A stretch of 40,357 nucleotides of DNA, from the NCBI GenBank assembly GCA_038252405.1, contig JBBSAJ010000024.1:1-40357 (forward strand), written 5' to 3'. The position numbers and the translations under genes are program-made. Under the pieces are notes generated by a model. It searched no databases. It was given only the letters and a program-made list of their open reading frames with translations, and was not told the origin of the DNA. Source of the stretch: DATCDE01 sp038252405. GTDB lineage: Bacteria > Actinomycetota > Actinomycetes > Prado026. Each line of letters opens with the position of its first letter. Within the stretch, counting starts at the first letter, position 1. Shown piece after piece: positions 22,436 through 29,525 of this stretch.

Positions 22436-23293
22436 ATGTCCGTTCCTGCCCCCGCGCCCGGCTCCGGCGAGCTACCGAGCCTCTATGGCGGCGCCGGCGA
22501 GCGTCGCCTCACGATCCGCGACCTGGCCGCCGCGAAGCAACGCGGCGAGCGCTGGCCGATGATCACCGCCTACGACACCTTCGCCGCCGCGATCTTCGAC
22601 CGGGCCGGCATCCCCGTCCTGCTCGTCGGCGACTCCGCCGCCAACGTGGTCCTGGGTCACGACACCACCGTGCCGATCACTGTCGACGAACTGCTGCCCA
22701 TGGTGCGCGCCGTTGTGCGCAGCAGCCGCCGCGCGCTCGTGGTGGCCGACCTGCCGTTCGGCAGCTACGAGGCCTCGGCCGAGCAGGCACTGCAGACCGC
22801 AGTCCGATTCCTCAAGGAGGGCGGCGCGCAGGCGGTCAAGCTCGAGGGCGGCCAGCGGGTGCTCCCCCAGGTGGAGGCGCTGGTCAACGCGGGCATCCCG
22901 GTCATGGCGCACCTCGGGCTGACTCCCCAGTCGGTCAACGCGTTCGGCGGCTACCGGGTGCAGGGTCGCGGCGAGGCCGGCGAACGGCTGCTGCGCGACG
23001 CCAAGGCGCTCGAGCACGCCGGCGCCTTCGCCGTCGTCCTCGAGGTCGTCCCGGCCGAGCTGGCCGAACGGGTCACCGCCACCGTGTCCATCCCGACCAT
23101 CGGCATCGGGGCCGGCGCGGCCACGGACGCCCAGGTGCTGGTCTGGCAGGACCTGATGGGCCTCAACGAGCACCCCCCGCGGTTTGTCCGGCCGTATGCC
23201 GACCTGCGCACGATCATGACCGACGCCGTGCGGGCCTGGGCCGGCGACGTCGTGTCCGGGGCGTTCCCGGACGCCGACCACTCCTACCAGTGA
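22436..23293 (+). CDS. panB: Ketopantoate hydroxymethyltransferase
   Basis: A 285-residue enzyme that transfers a hydroxymethyl group from methylene-tetrahydrofolate to 2-oxoisovalerate, the first committed step of pantothenate and coenzyme A synthesis. Metal ligands and catalytic residues are present: Asp66 in VGDSAANVVLGHDTT, Asp105 in VADLPFGSYE, Glu137 in KLEGG and Glu203 in VLEVVP; HLGLTPQSVN and IGIGAG complete the barrel. The ATG at 22436 is preceded by GGGAGA. A 20-residue N-terminal extension precedes the fold, as in other actinobacteria. No panC or panD is adjacent. Confidence 0.96.
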   Translation: MSVPAPAPGSGELPSLYGGAGERRLTIRDLAAAKQRGERWPMITAYDTFAAAIFDRAGIPVLLVGDSAANVVLGHDTTVPITVDELLPMVRAVVRSSRRALVVADLPFGSYEASAEQALQTAVRFLKEGGAQAVKLEGGQRVLPQVEALVNAGIPVMAHLGLTPQSVNAFGGYRVQGRGEAGERLLRDAKALEHAGAFAVVLEVVPAELAERVTATVSIPTIGIGAGAATDAQVLVWQDLMGLNEHPPRFVRPYADLRTIMTDAVRAWAGDVVSGAFPDADHSYQ

Positions 23294-23304
23294 CCGGCCG
23301 GAGG

Positions 23305-23330
23305 CCGCCCGGCCCTTGACTACCGGGCGG
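23305..23330. terminator. Hairpin between convergent panB and metal-receptor genes
   Basis: CCGCCCGG (23305-23312) pairs with CCGGGCGG (23323-23330) around a 10-base loop, 12 bp after panB's stop. The right arm belongs to the tandem duplication at 23313-23348. Confidence 0.65.
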
Positions 23331-23348
23331 TCCCTTGACTACCGGGCG
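23313..23348. repeat. Tandem 17-bp duplication across a stop codon
   Basis: CCCTTGACTACCGGGCG occurs exactly at 23313-23329 and 23332-23348. The second copy contains the stop and last codons of the leftward metal-receptor gene; the first lies beyond it, forming part of the panB hairpin. Looks like a recent slippage duplication. Confidence 0.7.
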
Positions 23349-24124
23349 CCGACGAGCACGTGGGCGCCCAGGAGCTGCTGCTCCAACACGCTGCGAGCGC
23401 TGACGAGCGACGGCCCGTACCAGGTGAGGTGCCGCCCGGACAGCAGCGCGACCGGGACGTCGGCCAGCTCGTCCGGCCGGTCGTCGAGGGTGAACCGGAA
23501 CGGCTCGTCGGGCAGCACCAGCAGCCCCGGACGGCGCTCCCGCATCTGCGCGGGAGACACCTTGGGGTAGCGCTCGGCCTCCCGTCCGAACACGTTGCCG
23601 ACCCCCAGGTGCGCGAGCACGTCGCCGGCGAAGGTGTCGCTGCCCAGCACCTGCCAGGGACGACGCCACACCGGCACCGCGGCGGTCACCCACGGCCGGC
23701 TGCCGTCGTAGGTGTTCGCCCAGACCCGCCGGGCGGTGTCCAGCCACTCGGGCCGCTCCAGCCCGCAGGCGCCCAGCATCCGCTGCAGCGAGCCGAACGC
23801 CTGAGCCAGGGTGCGCGGGGCGGTGACCCACACCACCAGGCCGGCGGCGCGCAGGGCCTCGACGTCCTCCCGCCGGTTCTCCTCCTCGTTGGCCAGCACC
23901 AGGTCGGGCCCGAGCGCGACGACGTCCGACACCCGCGGGCTCTTGGTGCCGCCGACTCGGACCACCTCGAGCCCGGCCGGGTACGCGCACCAGTCCGTGG
24001 CGCCCACGAGGAGACCGGGTGACGTCTCCGCGATGCTCTCGGTGAGCGACGGCACCAAGGACACGACCCGGCGCACCGAGCCAGGCAGGACGTCGACCCG
24101 CGTCCCAAGATCGTCGAGGAGCAC
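23339..24124 (-). CDS. Helical-backbone metal/corrinoid receptor (BtuF/TroA-like)
   Basis: A protein of about 261 residues with the type III periplasmic-binding-protein fold: RRVVSLVPSLTESIAETSPG near the start, GATDWCAYPAGLEVVRVGGT, ALGPDLVLANEEENRREDVE, and VPVALLSGRHLTWYGPSL near the end. Relatives bind cobalamin or chelated metals. No signal peptide or lipobox is visible and no ABC transporter genes are adjacent, which is common for the actinobacterial subgroup and leaves its role open. The start is uncertain: GTG at 24124, preceded by GATGAGGG, fits best, but the frame is open to 24424. Confidence 0.8.
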   Translation of the reverse strand: MLLDDLGTRVDVLPGSVRRVVSLVPSLTESIAETSPGLLVGATDWCAYPAGLEVVRVGGTKSPRVSDVVALGPDLVLANEEENRREDVEALRAAGLVVWVTAPRTLAQAFGSLQRMLGACGLERPEWLDTARRVWANTYDGSRPWVTAAVPVWRRPWQVLGSDTFAGDVLAHLGVGNVFGREAERYPKVSPAQMRERRPGLLVLPDEPFRFTLDDRPDELADVPVALLSGRHLTWYGPSLVSARSVLEQQLLGAHVLVGAR

Positions 24125-24259
24125 CCCCTCATCGTCGTGCCCCAAGGTCTCCGGCGGCACCGGGTGAACGGTGGACCTCCCCCATCGGCGGTACGGCCAC
24201 CGGTCCGACACGCACCGCGATCCCCTCAACTCGGCCCGTGTCGGGCACGATGGTGTGAC

Positions 24260-24871
24260 ATGGACGCCGCCCGGACTGTGGTGCTGCGCGAGCTGCTGTC
24301 CTCGAGCGGCTGGGTCGAACGCACCCGTGGCTTCGCCCGCACGCTGCGGACCTCGACCAAGGACCCCGGAGGGCTGCTGCTTGTCGGCACTCCCGAGGAG
24401 GAGCCGTGGCACCTCGCAGCGCACCTGGACGACGAGTCACGCCTGTCCGGCATCGCCGCGCTGGCCCCGACCCTGGTCCGCTGGCAGGTACCCCAGGGCG
24501 CCCCACCGCACCTGTCGGTCACCCTGCGACGACTGGAGGCCGCCCGTCGCGGCGAGACCGTCTTCGTGGTGGCAGAGGAGGCCGCGCCGGTACCGCTCCT
24601 GGAGCGGGTCGCCGACGCCAGGAAGTCCGGGGCCACGGTGCTCACGCTGGACGGCGGTGACGCCGAGCTCGAGGGACTGGCCCACGAGTCGCTCACCGTC
24701 GTGGCGGCCGACCTCGTCGTGCCCCAGCTCACCTTCGACACCGTGCAGCACCTGGTCAGCCTGGCCGCGGGCGAGACCGGGTGGGCCCCGGGAAGCGGCA
24801 GCCGCCGTGGCTTTCGGGACCGGCTGGCGCACGCCCTCGACGTGATCAGCGGTCCAGCGCCTCGCCGCTGA
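24260..24871 (+). CDS. Conserved protein of unknown function
   Basis: A 203-residue soluble protein without signal peptide or membrane helix. Sequence such as DPGGLLLVGTPEEEPWHLAAHLDDESRL at about 38-65 and TVFVVAEEAAPVPLLERVADARKSGATVL at about 98-126 suggests alternating strands and helices, possibly a sugar-isomerase-like (SIS) or similar nucleotide-type fold, but no catalytic motif stands out. Codon use is normal for the genome. It is divergent from the metal-receptor gene (135 bp apart). Function not recognised. Confidence 0.7.
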   Translation: MDAARTVVLRELLSSSGWVERTRGFARTLRTSTKDPGGLLLVGTPEEEPWHLAAHLDDESRLSGIAALAPTLVRWQVPQGAPPHLSVTLRRLEAARRGETVFVVAEEAAPVPLLERVADARKSGATVLTLDGGDAELEGLAHESLTVVAADLVVPQLTFDTVQHLVSLAAGETGWAPGSGSRRGFRDRLAHALDVISGPAPRR

Positions 24872-25042
24872 CGCGGTCCGGCGACGATCCGGCGCAGACC
24901 TGGTACGCGCAGCCGGATCGCTCGGGCCGATCCGGATGTCATGCGCGAGCGGGTCAAAGTCGCATCTGGTGATCGCTTCTGAGACGCTCATCCCCGACAT
25001 GTCCGGCACCAGCGCCGGACCCATGCGCAGCAGGAGGACAGC

Positions 25043-25357
25043 GTGCCGGCGAAGTTCGTGCTCTCCAAAGACAAAGCGGGCAAGTTCCGCTTCAACCTTC
25101 TGGCCACCAACGGCCAGGTGATCGCCTCGTCCGAGTCGTACAACACCAAGATCGCAGCCGCGAACGGCATCAACTCGGTGCGGAAGAACGCGCCCGGCGC
25201 CACCATAGACGACCGCACCGCCGCCGCGGCGCCAGCAGCGAGAAAGGCCCCGGCCAAGGCCACCGCCACCGCCACCGCCACCAAGAAGGCCACCCCGGCG
25301 AAGAAGGTCGCCCCGGCGAAGAAGGCTCCGGCCAGGCGCGCGGCCAAGAAGGCCTGA
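25043..25357 (+). CDS. DUF1508 (YegP-like) protein with lysine/alanine-rich tail
   Basis: A 104-residue protein. Residues 1-55 match the DUF1508/YegP repeat: KFVLSKDKAGKFRFNLLATN, IASSESYNTKIAAANGINSV and a final D-D. Residues 60-104 are a low-complexity tail built from KKA, PAKKA and TATA units, like the C-terminal tails of bacterial histone-H1-like and HupB proteins, so nucleic-acid binding is plausible. GTG at 25043 follows AGGAGGA at ideal distance. A strong terminator follows, making it a single-gene unit. The tail combination is the unusual feature. Confidence 0.85.
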   Translation: MPAKFVLSKDKAGKFRFNLLATNGQVIASSESYNTKIAAANGINSVRKNAPGATIDDRTAAAAPAARKAPAKATATATATKKATPAKKVAPAKKAPARRAAKKA

Positions 25358-25382
25358 CCCGCGCTCAGCCTCTCGAACGAAC

Positions 25383-25417
25383 CGACGGCGGCCGTCCCCT
25401 GCGGACGGCCGCCGTCG
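25383..25417 (+). terminator. Strong hairpin terminator after the DUF1508 gene
   Basis: CGACGGCGGCCGTCC (25383-25397) and GGACGGCCGCCGTCG (25403-25417) form a perfect 15-bp stem with a 5-base loop. It also lies beyond the end of the convergent small gene at 25470 and could serve both. Confidence 0.85.
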
Positions 25418-25469
25418 TCATGGCGGCGTGCGCACGGATCCGGTGTCTAAGGACGAGGTACTCGAAGGC

Positions 25470-25682
25470 TCAGCCGCCGTTCCACTCGCGGTCCTTCTCG
25501 TCCCAGGCCTCGCTGCGCTTGCGGGTCCGGTCCAGCGCGGTCTCCGCCTCCTCGTAGGTCCGGTACGGGCCGAGCCGCTCGGAGTCCGGGCTGCCGGGCC
25601 CCTGCTCGACCCGATGGTGGACCAACGACCACCAGTAGGCCGTCTCCTGCTCGTCACTCACCGGTCGCTCCTGCTCGCTCAT
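25470..25682 (-). CDS. Small SPOR-like actinobacterial protein
   Basis: A 70-residue acidic protein with AYWWSLVHHRVEQG, RLGPYRTYEEAETALDR and a C-terminal EAWDEKDREW. The order WxxL...RVE...GPYxTxxEAExAL resembles the short SPOR-like proteins widespread in actinobacteria. ATG at 25682 is preceded by GAGGAG. It has no signal peptide or membrane helix. Divergent from map with 37 bp between the starts. Function unknown; the conserved pattern supports it as a real gene. Confidence 0.8.
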   Translation of the reverse strand: MSEQERPVSDEQETAYWWSLVHHRVEQGPGSPDSERLGPYRTYEEAETALDRTRKRSEAWDEKDREWNGG

Positions 25683-25706
25683 CGATCACTCCTCTCGTGG
25701 CTTTCG

Positions 25707-25712
25707 TAGACT
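25707..25712 (+). promoter_or_regulatory. -10 hexamer TAGACT of a likely leaderless map promoter
   Basis: TAGACT, then seven bases (GGCACAG), then the GTG of map at 25720. No ribosome site intervenes. This promoter overlaps the upstream region of the divergent small gene at 25682. Confidence 0.5.
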
Positions 25713-25719
25713 GGCACAG

Positions 25720-26568
25720 GTGAGCACCCTCGTCCCCGGCGTCCTGTCCCCCCAGCGGTCCGTGCCCCAGCACATCCCGCGGCCCGAGTATGTCGGCCGC
25801 AAGGGCCCCGAGCGGTACACCGGGCCGGAGGTCAAGGACGCCGACACGATCAAGCGGATGCGGGTGGCCGGCCGGATCGCCGCCCAGGCGCTGCTCGCGG
25901 TGTCCGAGCAGATCCGCCCCGGGGTGACCACTGACGAGCTGGACCGGGTGGGCCACGACTTCCTGGTGGCGAAGGACGCGTACCCGTCGACACTGGGCTA
26001 CCGCGGTTACCCGAAGTCGTTGTGCACCAGCCTCAACGAGGTGATCTGCCACGGCATCCCCGACTCGACGGTGCTGCACGACGGCGACATCGTCAACATC
26101 GACATCACGGCCTACGTCGACGGCGTCCACGGCGACACCGACGCGACGTACCTGGTGGGCGACGTCGACGAGGAGTCCCGGCTGCTCGTCGAGCGCACCC
26201 ACGAGGCCACCCTGCGGGCCGTCAAGGCGGTAGCCCCCGGCCGGCAGCTCAACGTCGTGGGCCGAGTCATCGAGTCCTACGCCAAGCGGTTCGGCTACGG
26301 CGTGGTGCGCGACTTCACCGGGCACGGGATCGGTACCTCGTTCCACTCGGGGCTGGTCGTCCCGCACTACGACGACCCGAACGCCACGACCGTGCTCGAG
26401 CCGGGCATGACGTTCACCATCGAGCCGATGCTCACCCTCGGCACGATCGACTACGACATCTGGGACGACGGCTGGACCGTCGTCACCAAGGACCGGCGCC
26501 GGACGGCGCAGTTCGAGCACACCATCCTGGTGACGCCGTCCGGGGCGGAGATCCTGACGCTGCCCTGA
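25720..26568 (+). CDS. map: Methionine aminopeptidase, type I
   Basis: A 282-residue metalloenzyme that removes the initiator methionine from new proteins. All five metal ligands are present: Asp128 in VNIDIT, Asp139 in HGDTDATY, His202 in GHGIGTSFH, Glu235 in TIEPML and Glu266 in QFEHTIL. The N-terminal 40 residues contain PQRSVPQHIPRPEY, the proline-rich extension of the MetAP1c subgroup found in mycobacteria. The length fits that subgroup. A second map gene elsewhere is common in actinobacteria and cannot be excluded. Confidence 0.96.
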   Translation: MSTLVPGVLSPQRSVPQHIPRPEYVGRKGPERYTGPEVKDADTIKRMRVAGRIAAQALLAVSEQIRPGVTTDELDRVGHDFLVAKDAYPSTLGYRGYPKSLCTSLNEVICHGIPDSTVLHDGDIVNIDITAYVDGVHGDTDATYLVGDVDEESRLLVERTHEATLRAVKAVAPGRQLNVVGRVIESYAKRFGYGVVRDFTGHGIGTSFHSGLVVPHYDDPNATTVLEPGMTFTIEPMLTLGTIDYDIWDDGWTVVTKDRRRTAQFEHTILVTPSGAEILTLP

Positions 26569-26601
26569 CGCTGCCCGGACGCCCGTGCCAGGGTGGGCCT
26601 C

Positions 26602-27381
26602 ATGGAACCGGCGCTCGCGCACCACCCGACCAGCTGGCCCCCGGACGTGACGACGCTGTCGATCGACATCGGCGGCAGCGGGCTGAAGGCGGCCCTGCTC
26701 GATCCGGCCGGTCTCATGCGCACCGAACGGGTGCGAGTCGAGACCCCGTACCCCTGCCCACCGGAGCTCCTGGTCACCACGCTGACGGCACTGGTCGCGC
26801 CACTGCCGCACTACGACCGCGTGTCAGTCGGGTTCCCCGGCATGGTGCGCCACGGCATCGTCCTGGACGTGCCATCGCTGTCGCGGCAGGTGCCTGGCGG
26901 CCCGCCGTGGCCGCCGAGCGTCGCGGCGTGGGACCACTTCGACCTGCGCACCGAGCTGGAGCGGGCGCTGGATCGTCCCACCCGGGTGTCCAACGACGCG
27001 GACATGCAGGGCTGCGCCGTCGTCCGGGGCGACGGCATGGAGTTCGTCATGACGTTGGGAACGGGGTGCGGCACCGCACTGTTCTATGACGGGATCAAGC
27101 TGCCGCACCTGGAGCTGTCCCACGGGCCGTTCCGCAAGGGCGAGACGTTCGACATCCAGCTCGGCGACCTGGCCCGCCACGAGGTCGGCAACGAGCGGTG
27201 GAGTCGCCGGGTGGCCAAGGCACTGCAGGCGTTCGACGACATGCTGTTCTTCGACTGGATCTACGTGGGCGGCGGCAACGCCAGGAAGCTGACCGTGGAC
27301 CTGGGGCCGAAGGCGGTGCTCGTCGACAACACCGCCGGGATCGTCGGCGGAGTCACGATCTGGGAGCTCGGCTCACTCTAG
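26602..27381 (+). CDS. ROK-family kinase, polyphosphate-glucokinase-like
   Basis: A kinase of about 259 residues. IDIGGSGLKAALLD near residue 22 is the phosphate-1 motif of the actin-fold sugar kinases, NDADMQG holds the catalytic Asp, and TLGTGCGTALF is the second phosphate loop. The C-terminal half (RWSRRVAKALQAFDDMLFFD, VGGGNARK, VDNTAGIVGG) follows polyphosphate glucokinases, and the zinc motif of many ROK proteins is absent, as in those enzymes. It may phosphorylate glucose with polyphosphate or ATP. ATG at 26602 is used; an in-frame GTG lies at 26593. It follows map by 33 bp and may be co-transcribed. Confidence 0.85.
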   Translation: MEPALAHHPTSWPPDVTTLSIDIGGSGLKAALLDPAGLMRTERVRVETPYPCPPELLVTTLTALVAPLPHYDRVSVGFPGMVRHGIVLDVPSLSRQVPGGPPWPPSVAAWDHFDLRTELERALDRPTRVSNDADMQGCAVVRGDGMEFVMTLGTGCGTALFYDGIKLPHLELSHGPFRKGETFDIQLGDLARHEVGNERWSRRVAKALQAFDDMLFFDWIYVGGGNARKLTVDLGPKAVLVDNTAGIVGGVTIWELGSL

Positions 27382-27397
27382 CCACCCCCCTCACCCT

Positions 27398-27524
27398 GCA
27401 TGAAGGGTCCCTTCTGTGCGCAAGGCCGCACAAAGCGCACCTTCACGGATGGCGACCGCCGGCTGCCCGCCGTCCGAGAAGGGTAGGAAACTGCGGCCCT
27501 GCGCACAGAAGGGACCCTTCATGC
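27398..27524. mobile_element. 127-bp inverted-repeat element (MITE-like or large hairpin)
   Basis: The 24 bases at 27398-27421, starting GCATGAAGGGTCC, are repeated exactly in reverse at 27501-27524. The arms extend inward to 33 bases with one mismatch (27398-27430 and 27492-27524), leaving a 61-base centre. Each arm contains the near-palindrome GAAGGGWCCCTTC. It fills the gap between the kinase and MarR genes. No transposase is inside. It may be a miniature non-autonomous element or an extended transcription terminator. Confidence 0.6.
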
Positions 27525-27556
27525 GGGGGGGGACGGGACCTTTGGCCCACCGGGCT

Positions 27557-27574
27557 TAGTACCCGATTCAACTA
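27557..27574. promoter_or_regulatory. Possible MarR operator
   Basis: TAGT (27557-27560) and ACTA (27571-27574) form a short interrupted palindrome 11 bp before the MarR start, in a locally AT-richer stretch. MarR proteins often bind such sites in their own promoters. Weak evidence. Confidence 0.3.
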
Positions 27575-27584
27575 CCATGACGGG

Positions 27585-28064
27585 GTGGTTGAAACTCGTT
27601 GGCTGACCGACAAGGAACAGCGGAGCTGGCGGTCCTGGATCGCCGCCACCGCGCTGCTCAACGACCGGCTGGAGCGCGATCTCAAGACCCAGCACGGCAT
27701 GTCGCTGGCCGAGTACGAGGTGCTGGTCCGGCTGTCCGAGGCCGCGGACCACCGGTTGCGGATGTCGGACCTCGCCAACCAGACCCTGTCCTCGAAGAGC
27801 CGTCTGTCCCATCAGGTCTCCCGGATGGAGTCGGACGGCCTCGTGGTGCGCGAGGAGTGCTACGTGGACCGTCGGGGCGCCTGGGCGGTGCTCACCGACG
27901 CCGGGTGGCGTCGGCTCGCCGAGGCCGCTCCCGACCATGTGGACAGCGTCCGTCAGCACCTCGTCGACGTCCTGGGTGCCGAGCAGCTGGAGCAGCTCGG
28001 GACCGCCTGCCGCACGGTCGCCGACCACCTGGAGCACGAGAGCCGGGACTGGCCGCGCCGCTAG
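27585..28064 (+). CDS. MarR-family transcriptional regulator
   Basis: A 159-residue winged-helix regulator. Helical N-terminus (WRSWIAATALLNDRLERDL), recognition region SLAEYEVLVRLSEA and MSDLANQTLSSKSRLSHQVS, and wing GLVVREECYVDRRGAWAVLT follow the MarR order. It starts at GTG 27585 (VVETRWLTDKEQ); the frame is open upstream only across the inverted-repeat element. It converges with the LhgO-like gene with a 4-bp overlap. Ligand unknown. Confidence 0.88.
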   Translation: MVETRWLTDKEQRSWRSWIAATALLNDRLERDLKTQHGMSLAEYEVLVRLSEAADHRLRMSDLANQTLSSKSRLSHQVSRMESDGLVVREECYVDRRGAWAVLTDAGWRRLAEAAPDHVDSVRQHLVDVLGAEQLEQLGTACRTVADHLEHESRDWPRR

Positions 28065-29269
28065 GCCGTGGCCCTGGTCCGCCAGGGCTGGTCGCAGATG
28101 TGCTCGGCGATGGCGAGCGACGACGTCGCCGCGGGCGACGGCGCGTTGCGCACGGCCACCACCGGGCCGAGCTCGCTGATCCGGAAGTCGTCCACCAGCG
28201 TCCCGTCCGGGTCCACCGCCTGGGCCCGGACGCCGGCTTGGGCCGCCACCACGTCGGACGCCGTGAGCTCGGGAACGTACCGTCGAGCCTCGGCCAGGAA
28301 CGCCCGCCGGCTCAGTGAGGTCCAGTACTCCTTCATGCCCATCCGCCAGTGCTGGGCCGCCATCCGGCGGAAGCCGGGGTAGGTGACCGTGCCCCAGGTC
28401 TGGCCGAGGTTGAGGTCACGCAGCCGGTAGCCCTCCCGCGCCATGGCCAGCACGGCGTTCGGGCCGAGGTCGACCGACCCGTCGACCCGGCGGGTGAAGT
28501 GCACACCCAGGAACGGGTACCGGGGGTCGGGCACCGGGTAGATCAGGCCCCGCACCAGGTCGGTGCGCTCCGGAACCAGCCGCAGGTACTCCCCCCGGAA
28601 CGGCACGATGGCCGGACCCGCGCTGTCCCCGGCCGCCTCGGCCAGGACGTCGGACTGCAGACCGGCGCAGATCACCAGCCGGTCGAAGCCGAGGCTCTCC
28701 TCGCGGGTCGCCACGCGGACCCGGCCCCGGTCCCGGCCGATCCGCACGATCTCCTTGCCGAGGAGGACCTCCGACCCGGCCGCCCGGATGTCCTCGGCCA
28801 TCGCCCGCGCGATCGCGGGGTAGTCGGTGATCGCGGTGTGAGGGGAGTACAGCCCCGCGACCCCCACCGCGTGGGGCTCGATCTCCCGCAGCCCGGCCGC
28901 GTCGACCGAGCGCATCCCGGGGACGCCGTTGGCCTCGGCCCGCTCCCGGATCGACTCCAGCGCGGCCCGCTCGCCGTCGTCCACGGCGACCACGAGCTTG
29001 CCGCGCTCGTCGTAGGCGATCCCCTTGTCCGCGCAGTACTCGCGCAGCATCCCCATGCCGCGACGGCACAAGGTGGCCTTCAGCGAGCCGGGCGGGTAGT
29101 AGATGCCGGCGTGGACGACGCCACTGTTGTGGCCGCTCTGGTGCGCGGCGACGTCGCGCTCCTTGTCCAGCACGGTGACCCGCACGTCGGGCATCAGCTC
29201 GGTCAGCCGACGGGCCACCGCCAGGCCGACCAGGCCGGCCCCGATCACACCGATCCGTTCCACCGTCAC
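28061..29269 (-). CDS. lhgO: L-2-hydroxyglutarate oxidase/dehydrogenase (LhgO-like)
   Basis: A 402-residue FAD enzyme of the DAO superfamily. IGVIGAGLVGLAVARRL at about 5-21 binds FAD; HQSGHNSGVVHAGIYYPPGS at about 43-62 and RGEYLRL, GVHFTRRVDGSVDLGPNAVL, and FRISELGPVVAVRNAPSPAA near the end match the L-2-hydroxyglutarate oxidase family, which returns L-2-hydroxyglutarate to 2-oxoglutarate and passes electrons to oxygen or the respiratory chain. GTG at 29269 follows GGGGGAGGGG. It stands beside, but is not overlapped by, the electron-transfer operon upstream (52 bp), so a shared transcript is possible. Confidence 0.92.
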   Translation of the reverse strand: MTVERIGVIGAGLVGLAVARRLTELMPDVRVTVLDKERDVAAHQSGHNSGVVHAGIYYPPGSLKATLCRRGMGMLREYCADKGIAYDERGKLVVAVDDGERAALESIRERAEANGVPGMRSVDAAGLREIEPHAVGVAGLYSPHTAITDYPAIARAMAEDIRAAGSEVLLGKEIVRIGRDRGRVRVATREESLGFDRLVICAGLQSDVLAEAAGDSAGPAIVPFRGEYLRLVPERTDLVRGLIYPVPDPRYPFLGVHFTRRVDGSVDLGPNAVLAMAREGYRLRDLNLGQTWGTVTYPGFRRMAAQHWRMGMKEYWTSLSRRAFLAEARRYVPELTASDVVAAQAGVRAQAVDPDGTLVDDFRISELGPVVAVRNAPSPAATSSLAIAEHICDQPWRTRATA

Positions 29270-29321
29270 GTGAACCCCTCCCCCGTCGGACGCTACTGCA
29301 CCGCGGAGGTGGCCAGGACGG

Positions 29322-29525
29322 CTACCCGCCCTGGGTCAGCCGAAAGGCCAGGGTGGGACAGGCCGCTGCGGCCCGGCGTGCGTGCCGCAGCTCGTCCTCG
29401 GTCAGCGGCCGGCCGTCGAACACCGGGTAGCCCCAGTCGTCCAGCCGGACCCGTTCCGGCAGCAGCTCGGCGCACAGCCCGTGGGCCGTGCAGGTGGTCC
29501 ACTCGACGCGCAGCGTGGTGCTCAA
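29322..29525 (-). CDS. Small 3Fe-4S ferredoxin
   Basis: A 67-residue ferredoxin. CTAHGLC supplies two cysteine ligands and a third lies in ACPTL (C-P), with the His-containing middle position typical of single-cluster 3Fe-4S ferredoxins that feed cytochromes P450 and other oxidoreductases. The start is a TTG at 29525 that overlaps the TGA of the NuoF-like gene (TTGA, 29522-29525); no ATG or GTG fits better. It is last in the four-gene operon and is the likely soluble electron partner of the NuoF-like protein. Confidence 0.85.
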   Translation of the reverse strand: MSTTLRVEWTTCTAHGLCAELLPERVRLDDWGYPVFDGRPLTEDELRHARRAAAACPTLAFRLTQGG

